DNA of 64,000 nt from Photobacterium sp. GB-56 (lineage in GTDB: Bacteria > Pseudomonadota > Gammaproteobacteria > Enterobacterales > Vibrionaceae). The stretch's first letter is position 1, and the number at the start of each line of letters is the position of its first letter. Location: assembly GCF_003026105.1 (NCBI RefSeq), contig NZ_PYNW01000016.1, forward strand, positions 1-64,000. Direction: 5' to 3'. Positions 29,621-38,796 of this stretch are shown in pieces. The translations under genes and the position numbers were made by a program. Below the pieces are notes generated by a model. The model was not told the DNA's origin. It searched no databases and saw only the letters and a list, made by a program, of their open reading frames with translations.

Positions 29621-30259
29621 ATGCCTTATTTTCTTGCTATTTTACTTAGCGTTAGCTTACTTTCAGGCTGTCAATCAGCCTATTACTCAGCGATGGAGCA
29701 AGTTGGCGTCCACAAACGTGACATCATGGTTGATCGGGTAGAAGACGCCAACGCAGCACAAAAAGATGCACAACAGCAATTTACCAGTGCGCTTGAAGGG
29801 CTTAAAGCATTAAATAATTTCAATGGTGGTGAGTTAGAAGCCGCATACAATGACGTTAATGATCAATACAAAGACAGTGAAGCAGCAGTAAATAAAGTCA
29901 AAGATCGTATCGCTGCTATTGAAGATGTAGCTGATGCATTGTTTGAAGAATGGAATGACGAGCTTGCGCTTTATAAGAGTGCAACACTGAAACGTGATAG
30001 TGCAAACAAGCTACGCGCTACCAAAGTACAGTATCAAAAAATGCTATCTGCGATGAAACGTGCAGAGCAAAAAATGGAGCCAGTGTTAGATACTTTGCGT
30101 GATAACACATTATACCTAAAGCATAACCTAAATGCTGCCGCCATTGGCTCACTACAAGGTGAGTTCAACTCACTGCAACGCGAGATCCAACAAGCAATCC
30201 GCGATATGAACAGCGCTATTGCAGAATCTAACCGCTTTATTGGTCATCTAAAGAAATAA
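29621..30259 (+). CDS. DUF2959 lipoprotein
   Basis: 212 residues. A lipoprotein signal peptide ends in LLSGC (cysteine 17 would be lipidated), followed by an almost wholly helical, coiled-coil-like mature part rich in Ala, Glu, Lys and Gln (about 40-210). This pattern and the start QSAYYSAMEQVGVHKRDIMVDRVE fit DUF2959, a family of unknown function in marine gamma-proteobacteria. Divergent from yihY; a GGAG lies upstream of the ATG. Confidence 0.85.
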   Translation: MPYFLAILLSVSLLSGCQSAYYSAMEQVGVHKRDIMVDRVEDANAAQKDAQQQFTSALEGLKALNNFNGGELEAAYNDVNDQYKDSEAAVNKVKDRIAAIEDVADALFEEWNDELALYKSATLKRDSANKLRATKVQYQKMLSAMKRAEQKMEPVLDTLRDNTLYLKHNLNAAAIGSLQGEFNSLQREIQQAIRDMNSAIAESNRFIGHLKK

Positions 30260-30270
30260 GCTATCGACAA

Positions 30271-30295
30271 GGTGAGTCAGCGCCAACGGCTCACC
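30271..30295 (+). terminator. weak hairpin after the DUF2959 gene
   Basis: GGTGAGTC / GGCTCACC (one G-U pair) with a 9-base loop, 11 bases after the stop; the following bases (ATTGCTTTCC) form only a poor T-run. Confidence 0.4.
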
Positions 30296-30380
30296 ATTGC
30301 TTTCCCCTAATGTCCCAGTCCGACACTTATCTTCAGCCATTCGCCACAATCCCCCCATATTTCCACCCTTCAGATACAAC

Positions 30381-30410
30381 AATCCCCCGATTGTTACCAA
30401 CCGAGGGATT
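30381..30410 (-). terminator. hairpin downstream of typA
   Basis: On the minus strand AATCCCTCGGTTG pairs with CAATCGGGGGATT through 13 pairs including two G-U, with a GTAA loop. The pairs are A-C mismatches in plus-strand RNA, so the hairpin is specific to the typA strand. It lies 30 bases after the typA stop but lacks a long T-run. Confidence 0.6.
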
Positions 30411-30439
30411 GCTTAATAACTAATGAAATTAATCAGTAA

Positions 30440-32266
30440 TTACTTTGTACGACCAGCACGCTTACGATCGTTTTCAGTAAGAAGTTTCTTACGAATACGG
30501 ATGCTTAAAGGTGTCACTTCTACTAGTTCATCGTTATCGATGAATTCTAGTGCTTGCTCAAGTGTGTACTTGATAGCAGGAGAAAGAGTTTGCGCTTCGT
30601 CAGTACCAGAAGCACGAACGTTTGTAAGCTGCTTACCTTTCAGGCAGTTAACTGTAAGGTCATTAGAACGGTTATGAATACCGATGATCTGACCTTCGTA
30701 AACTTCGTCTGCGTGCTCAGCAAATAGACGACCACGCTCTTGTAGGTTAAACAATGCATAAGTCAGTGCTTTACCTGTTGCGTTAGAAATCAATACACCG
30801 TTGTTACGTTGACCGATAGTACCGCCCTTGTGAGGACCGTAGTGATCAAACGTATGGTAAAGAAGACCTGAACCTGAAGTCAGTGTCATGAACTCAGTTT
30901 GGAAACCGATAAGACCACGAGAAGGCATCATGAAGTCCATGCGAACACGGCCTTTACCATCTGGTGCCATATCAGTTAGCTCACCTTTACGAAGACCGAT
31001 ATTTTCCATGATACCGCCTTGGTGCTCTTCTACCACGTCGATTGTCACAGTTTCAAACGGTTCCATTAGCTGGCCGTCTTCTTCTTTGATGATAACTTCT
31101 GGACGTGATACTGCTAGCTCGTAGCCTTCACGACGCATATTTTCGATCAGGATAGATAGGTGAAGTTCACCACGGCCTGATACGCGGAATTTATCTGGGT
31201 CAGCTGTTTCTTCAACACGTAGTGCAACGTTGTGTACTAGTTCTTTTTGAAGACGCTCTAGGATGTTACGTGAAGTAACGAACTTACCTTCTTTACCAGC
31301 AAACGGAGAGTTGTTTACTTGGAAAGTCATAGTAACTGTTGGCTCATCAACAGAAAGAGGCGTTAGCGCTTCAACACAGTTCTGATCACAAATAGTGTCA
31401 GAAATCTTAAGCTCGCCAAGACCTGTGATTGCAATGATGTCGCCCGCTTTCGCTTCTTCAACTTCATGACGCTCAAGACCTAGGTAACCTAGAACTGTAC
31501 CTACTTTACCGTTACGCTTAGAACCGTCAGCACTTACGATAGTGACTTGTTGGTTAGCTTTCACTGTACCACGAGTAATACGCGCAACACCGATAACACC
31601 AACGTAAGAGCTGTAATCTAGCTGAGAGATTTGCATCTGTAGTGGGCCATCAACATCTACTGAAGGCGCTGCAACGTTATCAACGATAGATTGGAACAAT
31701 GGTTCCATGTTCTCGCCAGTTTCGCCTTCTTCTAGTGTTGCCCAACCGTTTAGTGCTGATGCGTAAACCACTTGGAAGTCTAGTTGTTCGTCAGTTGCAC
31801 CAAGGTTATCGAATAGGTCAAATACTTGATCCATAACCCACTCAGGACGTGCACCTGGACGGTCAATCTTGTTGATAACAACGATTGGCTTAAGACCGTA
31901 TGCAAACGCTTTTTGCGTTACGAAACGAGTTTGAGGCATCGGGCCGTCAACTGCATCAACGATAAGCAATACAGAGTCAACCATAGACATGATACGCTCT
32001 ACTTCACCACCGAAATCGGCGTGTCCAGGGGTATCTACGATGTTGATGCGGTAGTCATTCCAGTTGATTGCTGTGTTCTTAGCAAGAATGGTAATGCCAC
32101 GCTCTTTCTCGATATCGTTAGAATCCATCACACGTTCTTCGGCTTCGCCGCGACCCTCTAACGTGCCAGACTGCTGTAGAAGTTTATCAACCAAGGTAGT
32201 TTTACCGTGGTCAACGTGAGCAATAATTGCGATATTTCTTAATTTATCGATCGATTGATTAGACAT
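30440..32266 (-). CDS. typA: ribosome-associated translational GTPase TypA/BipA
   Basis: About 608 residues. GTPase domain at the N-terminus with P-loop [10 protein letters not shown], switch region ([11 protein letters not shown]), [11 protein letters not shown] and NKID motifs; then an EF-G-like domain II, domains III/V and the BipA-specific C-terminal domain. BipA assists 50S assembly and growth at low temperature and under stress. ATG at 32266 ([17 protein letters not shown]) was preferred because homologues start there; a GTG five codons upstream (32281) is open. Long leader region upstream is shared with divergent glnA. Confidence 0.96.
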   Translation of the reverse strand: MSNQSIDKLRNIAIIAHVDHGKTTLVDKLLQQSGTLEGRGEAEERVMDSNDIEKERGITILAKNTAINWNDYRINIVDTPGHADFGGEVERIMSMVDSVLLIVDAVDGPMPQTRFVTQKAFAYGLKPIVVINKIDRPGARPEWVMDQVFDLFDNLGATDEQLDFQVVYASALNGWATLEEGETGENMEPLFQSIVDNVAAPSVDVDGPLQMQISQLDYSSYVGVIGVARITRGTVKANQQVTIVSADGSKRNGKVGTVLGYLGLERHEVEEAKAGDIIAITGLGELKISDTICDQNCVEALTPLSVDEPTVTMTFQVNNSPFAGKEGKFVTSRNILERLQKELVHNVALRVEETADPDKFRVSGRGELHLSILIENMRREGYELAVSRPEVIIKEEDGQLMEPFETVTIDVVEEHQGGIMENIGLRKGELTDMAPDGKGRVRMDFMMPSRGLIGFQTEFMTLTSGSGLLYHTFDHYGPHKGGTIGQRNNGVLISNATGKALTYALFNLQERGRLFAEHADEVYEGQIIGIHNRSNDLTVNCLKGKQLTNVRASGTDEAQTLSPAIKYTLEQALEFIDNDELVEVTPLSIRIRKKLLTENDRKRAGRTK

Positions 32267-32369
32267 TAGTTTCACATTCACTCAGAACATGCAGCATCTT
32301 CACTAGAGGCTACTTGATTAAAAAAACGGCTCATAATTTAACAGATTTTACGCCAAAACCCACGAAATA

Positions 32370-32385
32370 TGTGATTTATATCACC
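32370..32385. promoter_or_regulatory. predicted cAMP-CRP binding site in the typA-glnA interval
   Basis: TGTGATTTATATCACC matches the CRP consensus TGTGA-N6-TCACA at 9 of 10 positions, with A/T-rich flanks. It lies 104 bases upstream of the typA start and about 460 upstream of glnA, so it probably acts on typA; effect on glnA is less likely. Inference from sequence only. Confidence 0.65.
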
Positions 32386-32578
32386 AGCTTTTTTATGACC
32401 ATGCTCTAGAGCCGCATTTTTACTCGCTTTTTGGCCTGATTTTATTTTTTTGAACCCTTCTATTCAGACCATAAATCCCCACTTAACCCTGTTTTCTCAC
32501 TCCCTACGGATAAAAACATCATTAGAGGCACACAGTTCTCCTTTAATAATAAAAACTCTTTTTTAAGGAGATTATGAA

Positions 32579-32607
32579 TTGACAATAATTTTTAACATCG
32601 CGATAGT
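32579..32607 (+). promoter_or_regulatory. candidate sigma-70 promoter of glnA
   Basis: Perfect -35 TTGACA (32579-32584), 17-base spacer and -10 GATAGT (32602-32607). It lies just upstream of the NtrC sites, matching the E. coli arrangement in which glnAp1 is sigma-70 dependent and blocked by NtrC. Confidence 0.6.
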
Positions 32608-32640
32608 AAGCATGTTCTATTATTGTTAATGACACATCGT

Positions 32641-32678
32641 CGCACCAAAACAGTGCACCGATGCATCAAGATAGTGCA
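32641..32678. promoter_or_regulatory. two NtrC binding sites upstream of glnA
   Basis: CGCACCAAAACAGTGCA (32641-32657) and TGCATCAAGATAGTGCA (32662-32678) each match the 17-base NtrC palindrome TGCACC-N5-GGTGCA with few mismatches. Their centres are 21 bases apart, two helical turns, favouring cooperative binding as an enhancer. They lie about 60-100 bases upstream of the sigma-54 promoter. Confidence 0.85.
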
Positions 32679-32739
32679 AAAATGGATTAATTAAGCTTTA
32701 GCAATGCGTAAAAACCGCATTCTTAAAGCTTTTAAAAAT

Positions 32740-32755
32740 TGGCATGGTTTTCGCT
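32740..32755 (+). promoter_or_regulatory. sigma-54 promoter of glnA
   Basis: TGGCATGGTTTTCGCT fits the -24/-12 consensus TGGCACG-N4-TTGCW: GG at -24 and GC at -12 with exact spacing. It lies 87 bases before the glnA ATG and downstream of two NtrC sites, so glnA should be switched on by phosphorylated NtrC under nitrogen limitation. Confidence 0.9.
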
Positions 32756-32842
32756 TAAGAACATTCAGAACTGCTCATTCTCAGAAATGAGCAACACTAG
32801 ATTTGCGGCCATGCCCTTATATAACACCGGAGGTTACTCAAG

Positions 32843-34252
32843 ATGTCAGTAGAAAACGTACTAGCGCTGATCCAGGAAAATGAAGTTAAGTTTATTGACC
32901 TACGTTTTACCGATACAAAAGGTAAAGAACAGCATATCTCGATCCCATCTCATCAAATTGATGCTGATTTCTTCGAAGAAGGTAAAATGTTTGATGGCTC
33001 TTCAGTTGCAGGTTGGAAGGGTATCAACGAATCAGACATGGTAATGATGCCTGACGCATCAAGCGCGGTACTAGACCCATTCACTGAAGACGCTACGCTA
33101 AATATCCGTTGTGATATTTTAGAGCCAGCAACAATGCAAGGTTACGACCGTGATCCTCGCTCTATCGCGAAGCGTGCAGAAGAGTTCATGCGTTCAACAG
33201 GTATCGCAGACACGGTTCTTATCGGCCCTGAGCCAGAATTCTTCCTATTTGACGATGTTAAGTTTAACACTGACATGTCTGGCTCTTTCTTCAAAATTGA
33301 TGACGTAGAAGCTGCATGGAATACCGGTTCTGATTTCGAAGGCGGTAACAAAGGTCACCGTCCAGGTGTTAAAGGCGGTTACTTCCCAGTAGCACCTGTT
33401 GATTCATCACAAGACATCCGTTCTGCTATGTGTTTAATCATGGAAGAAATGGGTCTAGTTGTTGAAGCTCACCACCACGAAGTAGCAACAGCAGGTCAAA
33501 ACGAAATCGCAACACGTTTCAACACGCTAACAACAAAAGCGGATGAAATTCAGATCTACAAGTATGTTGTTCATAACGTTGCACACGCATTCGGTAAAAC
33601 AGCAACCTTTATGCCTAAGCCACTAGTAGGTGATAACGGTTCTGGTATGCACGTTCACCAATCACTAGCAAAAGATGGTGTAAACCTATTCTCTGGTGAT
33701 AAGTACGGCGGCCTTTCTGAAATGGCACTTTACTACATCGGTGGTATCATCAAGCATGCGCGTGCAATCAACGCATTTGCTAACCCTGCTACGAACTCAT
33801 ACAAGCGTCTAGTTCCAGGCTTTGAAGCTCCAGTAATGCTAGCTTACTCTGCGCGTAACCGTTCAGCGTCTATCCGTATTCCTGTAGTACCAAGCCCTAA
33901 AGCACGTCGTATCGAAGTACGTTTCGGTGATCCAGCGGCTAACCCATACCTAGCATTTGCTGCAATGCTAATGGCTGGCCTTGACGGTATCCAGAACAAG
34001 ATCCACCCAGGCGAAGCGATGGATAAAGACTTGTACGACCTACCAGCAGAAGAAGCAGCTGAAATCCCAACAGTTGCAGAATCGCTACAAGGCGCATTAC
34101 AAGCACTAAGCGACGACCGTGAGTTCCTAACGTCTGGCGGCGTATTCTCTGATGACTTCATCGATTCTTACATCGCACTGAAATCTCAAGACGTTGAGAA
34201 AGTAAACATGACAACTCACCCACTAGAGTTTGAACTTTACTACTCTGTTTAA
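32843..34252 (+). CDS. glnA: glutamine synthetase, type I
   Basis: Makes glutamine from glutamate, ammonia and ATP; the dodecamer is the main ammonia-assimilating enzyme. 469 residues with the signatures [17 protein letters not shown] (latch/near 52), [11 protein letters not shown], the ATP site [29 protein letters not shown] and the adenylylation tyrosine in [11 protein letters not shown] near 398, so activity is likely controlled by GlnE. GGAGG precedes the ATG. Regulation by sigma-54/NtrC is visible upstream. Confidence 0.98.
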   Translation: MSVENVLALIQENEVKFIDLRFTDTKGKEQHISIPSHQIDADFFEEGKMFDGSSVAGWKGINESDMVMMPDASSAVLDPFTEDATLNIRCDILEPATMQGYDRDPRSIAKRAEEFMRSTGIADTVLIGPEPEFFLFDDVKFNTDMSGSFFKIDDVEAAWNTGSDFEGGNKGHRPGVKGGYFPVAPVDSSQDIRSAMCLIMEEMGLVVEAHHHEVATAGQNEIATRFNTLTTKADEIQIYKYVVHNVAHAFGKTATFMPKPLVGDNGSGMHVHQSLAKDGVNLFSGDKYGGLSEMALYYIGGIIKHARAINAFANPATNSYKRLVPGFEAPVMLAYSARNRSASIRIPVVPSPKARRIEVRFGDPAANPYLAFAAMLMAGLDGIQNKIHPGEAMDKDLYDLPAEEAAEIPTVAESLQGALQALSDDREFLTSGGVFSDDFIDSYIALKSQDVEKVNMTTHPLEFELYYSV

Positions 34253-34284
34253 GTAATCACTTAATTACTAAACATTAAATACTT

Positions 34285-34311
34285 AGGCCTGCTTCACAAG
34301 CAGGCCTTTTT
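34285..34311 (+). terminator. terminator of glnA
   Basis: AGGCCTGCTT / AAGCAGGCCT, ten perfect pairs with a 3-base loop and a T-run, 32 bases after the stop. It separates glnA from the downstream ntrBC genes. Confidence 0.93.
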
Positions 34312-34398
34312 GATCTTGTTGTCACCCGCAAACCAACGACAATAATGAATCTTATTCACGACCACTCTTGTTCGTGCAAACAAACTTGGAGTTAACGG

Positions 34399-34980
34399 AT
34401 GAAACTCTCTCGTTTTTTTAATCTACTCAGCCCAATTTTTATTACCCTAATATGGACCGCTGCGAGTTCCGCCCAAGCCTCTACCATCTACTCATGGACA
34501 GATGAAAATGGCGTGGTGCACTTTACCGATCAACCTCAAACCCCCGATGCCACTGCTTACCCTTTAAGCGTGACAGAAGTCAGTGGCAATATTGAACAAA
34601 CCGCAGATACTATTGACACTCAAACCACTGATATTACCGTGGTAGAAGAGCCAGCAAAAACCATTACAACCGTCAGTTTAGTTTCGCCTATGCATGAGCA
34701 AACCATCCGCAATAACGAAGGTATCATCAATATTCATGCGGTCACCAACAGCAAACTTAACAATCAAACCCAAGCGCAATTAGTATTAGATGGCGTGGTG
34801 AAAGGCGAGCCTCAAACAGAACTCACTTGGACATTAGATAACATTGATCGTGGCAGCCACCAATTACAAATTCAACTAGTTAAAGGCGGCAAGGTTATTG
34901 CATCGTCAGACAGTATTACCGTTTATCTGCATCGAGCCACAGTGAAGGCGAACAAGCCAATGCCAGTACAGCCTCGCTAA
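34399..34980 (+). CDS. DUF4124 secreted protein
   Basis: 193 residues: signal peptide (about 1-28, ending SSAQAS|TIY), then a DUF4124 motif (IYSWTDENGVVHFTDQP, about 29-46), a Thr/Asp-rich linker and a C-terminal immunoglobulin-like segment (about 92-180: SPMHEQTIRNNEGIINIHA..LVLDG). It probably works in the periplasm. A DUF4124 gene between glnA and ntrB is a recurring vibrio arrangement, but nothing shows a role in nitrogen control. GGAG lies upstream of the ATG. Confidence 0.85.
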   Translation: MKLSRFFNLLSPIFITLIWTAASSAQASTIYSWTDENGVVHFTDQPQTPDATAYPLSVTEVSGNIEQTADTIDTQTTDITVVEEPAKTITTVSLVSPMHEQTIRNNEGIINIHAVTNSKLNNQTQAQLVLDGVVKGEPQTELTWTLDNIDRGSHQLQIQLVKGGKVIASSDSITVYLHRATVKANKPMPVQPR

Positions 34981-35036
34981 TCCACAGTTTCACCAATTAA
35001 CAGTGCCCGATCAGCAATAAACAGGTTACACTCAGA

Positions 35037-35053
35037 TGCACCAATTTGGTGCA
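35037..35053. promoter_or_regulatory. perfect NtrC binding site upstream of ntrB
   Basis: TGCACCAATTTGGTGCA is the exact 17-base NtrC palindrome. It sits 54-70 bases before the ntrB start. In E. coli NtrC represses the glnL promoter from one overlapping site; the same autoregulation is inferred here. Confidence 0.88.
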
Positions 35054-35106
35054 TTTGACCTAAATAAGCCTATTGATGGTTTAGGTAATCAACAAGGATG
35101 CTGATT

Positions 35107-36156
35107 GTGACTACCGCTTTTACCCCTATAATTATTGACAACCTTGTTACTGCAATCATTTTACTGGATGAGCACTTAACGATTCGTTATGTCAATCCTG
35201 CCGCAGAACAACTGTTATCGTCGAGTAAGCGCCGTTTGCTGGGCATTACGTTACCAGAGTTATTACAGTATTCATCTCTTGATCTCGATTTAATCGCAGC
35301 CACACTGCAAAGTGGTCAAGGCCTAGCTGATAGCGATGTCGCTTTTGTGATTGATGAACAGCGTCAACTTCTCAGCTTGAATGCCAGCCCTATTTCGTGG
35401 CAAAAAAATCTTTTCGTGATGCTGGAGCTTAAACCTATCGATCAACAACGTCGTATTAGCCAAGAGCTCTCTCAATTAGCTCAGCAGCAAGCAGCGAAAG
35501 AATTAGTGCGAGGGTTAGCTCATGAGATAAAAAACCCACTAGGTGGCTTAAGAGGCGCTGCACAGCTACTTGAAAAAGCACTACCCGACCCTAGTTATGT
35601 CGAATATACCCAAATGATTATTGAGCAAGCCGACCGATTACGTAATTTGGTCGATAGGTTATTAGGCCCGCAACGGCCAGGCATCAGAAAAACCGATAAT
35701 ATTCATCTCGTATTAGAAAAAGTACGTCAGCTGGTCATACTGGAAAACGACAATAACCTTGTGATTGAGCGCGACTACGATCCAAGTCTGCCCGAGATTG
35801 AAATGGATACCGAACAACTCGAGCAAGCCTTACTCAACATTGTCAGTAACGCCGCTCATGTTCTAAAAAAACAAAATGGCGGGATCATTAAACTCAAAAC
35901 TCGCACAGCCCATCAAGCCTTGATCCAAGGCAAATATGCCCGTATCGCCGCGAAAATTGAAATTATCGATAATGGTCCGGGGATCCCAGCAGAAATCCAA
36001 GACACCTTATTCTATCCAATGGTAACCGGTAATGCTGATGGCACAGGGTTAGGGCTATCGATCTCGCAAAACTTAATAGACCAACATAACGGCAAAATTG
36101 AAGTGATTAGCTGGCCAGGACACACCAACTTTACGATCTATTTACCAATACAATAA
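35107..36156 (+). CDS. glnL: nitrogen regulation sensor kinase NtrB
   Basis: About 349 residues: N-terminal PAS-like domain (about 5-110), dimerisation/phosphotransfer domain with the H-box LAHEIKNPLGGLRGAAQLL, and HATPase with N-box (LLNIVSNAAHVL) and G-boxes (IDNGPGIPAE; GTGLGLSIS). There is no transmembrane helix. NtrB phosphorylates NtrC when nitrogen is scarce and, bound by PII, acts as phosphatase. GTG at 35107 (TTAFTPIIIDN) has AAGGA eight bases upstream; ATG at 35098 overlaps that site and is less likely. ntrC follows after 20 bases. Confidence 0.96.
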   Translation: MTTAFTPIIIDNLVTAIILLDEHLTIRYVNPAAEQLLSSSKRRLLGITLPELLQYSSLDLDLIAATLQSGQGLADSDVAFVIDEQRQLLSLNASPISWQKNLFVMLELKPIDQQRRISQELSQLAQQQAAKELVRGLAHEIKNPLGGLRGAAQLLEKALPDPSYVEYTQMIIEQADRLRNLVDRLLGPQRPGIRKTDNIHLVLEKVRQLVILENDNNLVIERDYDPSLPEIEMDTEQLEQALLNIVSNAAHVLKKQNGGIIKLKTRTAHQALIQGKYARIAAKIEIIDNGPGIPAEIQDTLFYPMVTGNADGTGLGLSISQNLIDQHNGKIEVISWPGHTNFTIYLPIQ

Positions 36157-36176
36157 TAACGATAGGAGAGTAACGT

Positions 36177-37592
36177 ATGAGCAAAGGATTAATTTGGGTT
36201 GTCGATGACGACAGCTCTATTCGCTGGGTAATGGAAAAGACACTTATAACAGCAGGCATGAAGTGTGAAACCTTTGCCAATGCCGATAGTGTACTTGAAG
36301 CGCTAGAGCGCAATGTCCCAGATGTATTGGTCTCTGATATTAAAATGCCGGGAACAGATGGCTTAACGTTACTAAAACTCTTACAACAAGATTACCCACT
36401 CTTACCGGTGATAATCATGACGGCACATTCAGACTTAGATGCCGCTGTGAACGCCTATCAACGTGGGGCATTTGAATATCTCCCTAAGCCATTTGATATT
36501 GATGAAGCCGTAAGTTTGGTTGAGCGCGCGGTTAGTCATAGCCAAGAGCAGAAACGTCAACAGCAACCAGAAACGGAAATAAAAGCAGTACCTGAAATTA
36601 TCGGTGAAGCCCCTGCTATGCAGGAAGTTTTCCGTGCTATTGGTCGCCTTTCTCGCTCATCCATCTCGGTGTTGATTAACGGCGAATCTGGCACAGGTAA
36701 AGAGCTTGTCGCTCACGCTTTACATCGCCATAGTCCACGCAGTAAAAATGCTTTTATTGCCCTGAATATGGCTGCTATTCCCAAAGACTTGATTGAATCA
36801 GAACTGTTTGGACATGAAAAAGGCGCATTTACTGGCGCCAACAGTGTTCGTCAGGGGCGATTTGAGCAAGCCAATGGTGGAACACTGTTTCTCGATGAAA
36901 TCGGTGATATGCCATTAGATATTCAAACCCGTTTACTGCGTGTCTTAGCGGATGGGCAATTCTATCGTGTCGGTGGGCATTCTCCTGTTAACGTCGATGT
37001 CCGTATTATTGCAGCAACGCACCAAAACCTAGAGCGTCTTGTCGCAAGTGGTGATTTTCGTGAGGATTTGTTTCACCGCTTAAACGTTATTCGGGTGCAT
37101 TTACCGTCTCTAAAAGATCGTCGCCAAGATATCCCTCAACTGGCGCGCCACTTCCTGCAACGCGCGTCCAACGAGTTAGGGGTCGAAGTCAAAACCCTGC
37201 ACCCTGACACGACCGAACAACTAGCAGCACTGGATTGGCCGGGTAATGTTCGCCAACTAGAAAATATTTGTCGCTGGCTTACTGTCATGGCCAGCAGCAG
37301 TGAGGTTTTACCTAGCGATCTCCCCCCTGAGTTACTGGAAAATAATCAAACCACTTTATCAACTCAGCAAGAGAATCAACATTGGCAGCAAAGCTTACAG
37401 CAATGGGCAAAGCAAGAATTGCAGCAAGGTAATGAAAACCTATTGGCAGAAGCCCTACCTGAGTTTGAAAAAATCTTACTCGAGACGGCGCTACAACATA
37501 GCCACGGTCATAAACAAGAAGCGGCTCGATTATTAGGTTGGGGAAGAAATACCCTCACCAGAAAACTCAAAGAGCTAGGTATTAACGACTAA
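36177..37592 (+). CDS. glnG: nitrogen regulation response regulator NtrC
   Basis: 471 residues: receiver domain with phospho-acceptor Asp54 (VSDIKMPG), sigma-54 AAA+ domain (about 143-375) with Walker A GESGTGKE, the sigma-54 contact loop GAFTGA and Walker B GTLFLDEIGD, and a Fis-type helix-turn-helix at the C-terminus (EAARLLGWGRNTLTRKLKELG). It activates glnA and nitrogen-scavenging genes. The upstream and ntrB-proximal NtrC palindromes are its expected targets. AGGAGAG precedes the ATG. Confidence 0.98.
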   Translation: MSKGLIWVVDDDSSIRWVMEKTLITAGMKCETFANADSVLEALERNVPDVLVSDIKMPGTDGLTLLKLLQQDYPLLPVIIMTAHSDLDAAVNAYQRGAFEYLPKPFDIDEAVSLVERAVSHSQEQKRQQQPETEIKAVPEIIGEAPAMQEVFRAIGRLSRSSISVLINGESGTGKELVAHALHRHSPRSKNAFIALNMAAIPKDLIESELFGHEKGAFTGANSVRQGRFEQANGGTLFLDEIGDMPLDIQTRLLRVLADGQFYRVGGHSPVNVDVRIIAATHQNLERLVASGDFREDLFHRLNVIRVHLPSLKDRRQDIPQLARHFLQRASNELGVEVKTLHPDTTEQLAALDWPGNVRQLENICRWLTVMASSSEVLPSDLPPELLENNQTTLSTQQENQHWQQSLQQWAKQELQQGNENLLAEALPEFEKILLETALQHSHGHKQEAARLLGWGRNTLTRKLKELGIND

Positions 37593-37709
37593 TCATCGCT
37601 ATATAATATCGAGTTGCAGGTGAAGGCGATCACATTTAGCTGCAACGATTATGTTCACGTTATACACTTTGCTTATACTTAACGCTCAGTTTTCATCGGA
37701 ATAATCATA

Positions 37710-38714
37710 ATGATCAACAAGCATCTTCCTTTAACGGATCTACACCGTCACCTTGATGGCAACATTCGCCCTCAAACTATCCTAGAACTTGGCCAGCAAT
37801 TTAATATGGCGCTACCAGGCCATGATCTAGAAAGTTTACGCCCACACGTTCAGATCGTTGAAGCTGAACCTAGTCTTGTAGCCTTTTTGTCAAAGCTAGA
37901 CTGGGGGGTTGCAGTATTAGGCGATCTCGATGCTTGTCGTCGTGTCGCTTATGAAAACGTTGAAGATGCCTTGCATGCACAAATTGATTATGCCGAACTA
38001 CGTTTCTCACCTTACTACATGGCAATGAAGCACAACTTGCCGATCGCAGGTGTGGTTGAAGCCATTATTGATGGAGTAGAAGCTGGTTGTCGTGACTTTG
38101 GTATCAAAGCGAACTTAATCGGTATAATGAGTCGTACCTTTGGTGTTGAGGCTTGTCAGCAAGAGCTTGATGGCTTACTAGCCCACAAAGATAAATTGGT
38201 CGCTATTGATTTAGCCGGTGATGAATTAGGTCAGCCTGGCGCGCAATTTAACCCACACTTTAAACAAGTTCGTGATGCAGGTTTACGTGTAACCGTTCAT
38301 GCTGGTGAAGCAGCCGGCTCTGAAAGTATGTGGCAAGCCATTAATGAGCTTGGCGCAGTACGTATTGGTCACGGTGTAAAGGCAATTCAAGATCCAAAAC
38401 TGATGGATTATCTAGCAGAGCATAAAATTGGTATTGAATCGTGCATTACCTCAAACATTCAAACCAGTACTATTAGCAATATCAAAGATCACCCTATCAA
38501 GCCATTCCTCGAGCATGGCATTTTAGCCTGCCTCAACACTGACGACCCTGCCGTTGAAGGTATTGAATTACCTTACGAATATGAGGTAGCAGCACCCGCT
38601 GTTGGATTAAGCCAAGCGCAAATCGAACAAGCACAACGCAATGGCTTAGAGATCGCCTTCTTGAATGAAAGCGAGAAACAAGCACTTCGCGAGATGGCAG
38701 CACAACGTAGTTAA
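37710..38714 (+). CDS. add: adenosine deaminase
   Basis: 334 residues. Converts adenosine to inosine for purine salvage. Zinc ligands and active-site residues are in place: LHRHLDGN near 11-18, HAGE near 198-201, IGHGVKA near 216 and CLNTDDPAV near 274. The gene has its own short upstream region after ntrC and shares a terminator with convergent hemN. Confidence 0.97.
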   Translation: MINKHLPLTDLHRHLDGNIRPQTILELGQQFNMALPGHDLESLRPHVQIVEAEPSLVAFLSKLDWGVAVLGDLDACRRVAYENVEDALHAQIDYAELRFSPYYMAMKHNLPIAGVVEAIIDGVEAGCRDFGIKANLIGIMSRTFGVEACQQELDGLLAHKDKLVAIDLAGDELGQPGAQFNPHFKQVRDAGLRVTVHAGEAAGSESMWQAINELGAVRIGHGVKAIQDPKLMDYLAEHKIGIESCITSNIQTSTISNIKDHPIKPFLEHGILACLNTDDPAVEGIELPYEYEVAAPAVGLSQAQIEQAQRNGLEIAFLNESEKQALREMAAQRS

Positions 38715-38743
38715 TCACTCACGCGATAAAAATCAGATAACAA

Positions 38744-38778
38744 AAAGCCCCATTCCAGCATTGCTCGAATGGGGCTTA
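38744..38778. terminator. bidirectional terminator between add and hemN
   Basis: AAGCCCCATTC / GAATGGGGCTT, 11 perfect pairs with an 11-base loop; A-run on the left serves hemN (minus), and a shorter T-containing tail serves add. Confidence 0.83.
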
Positions 38779-38796
38779 TTATTTAATCCAAGAAGA

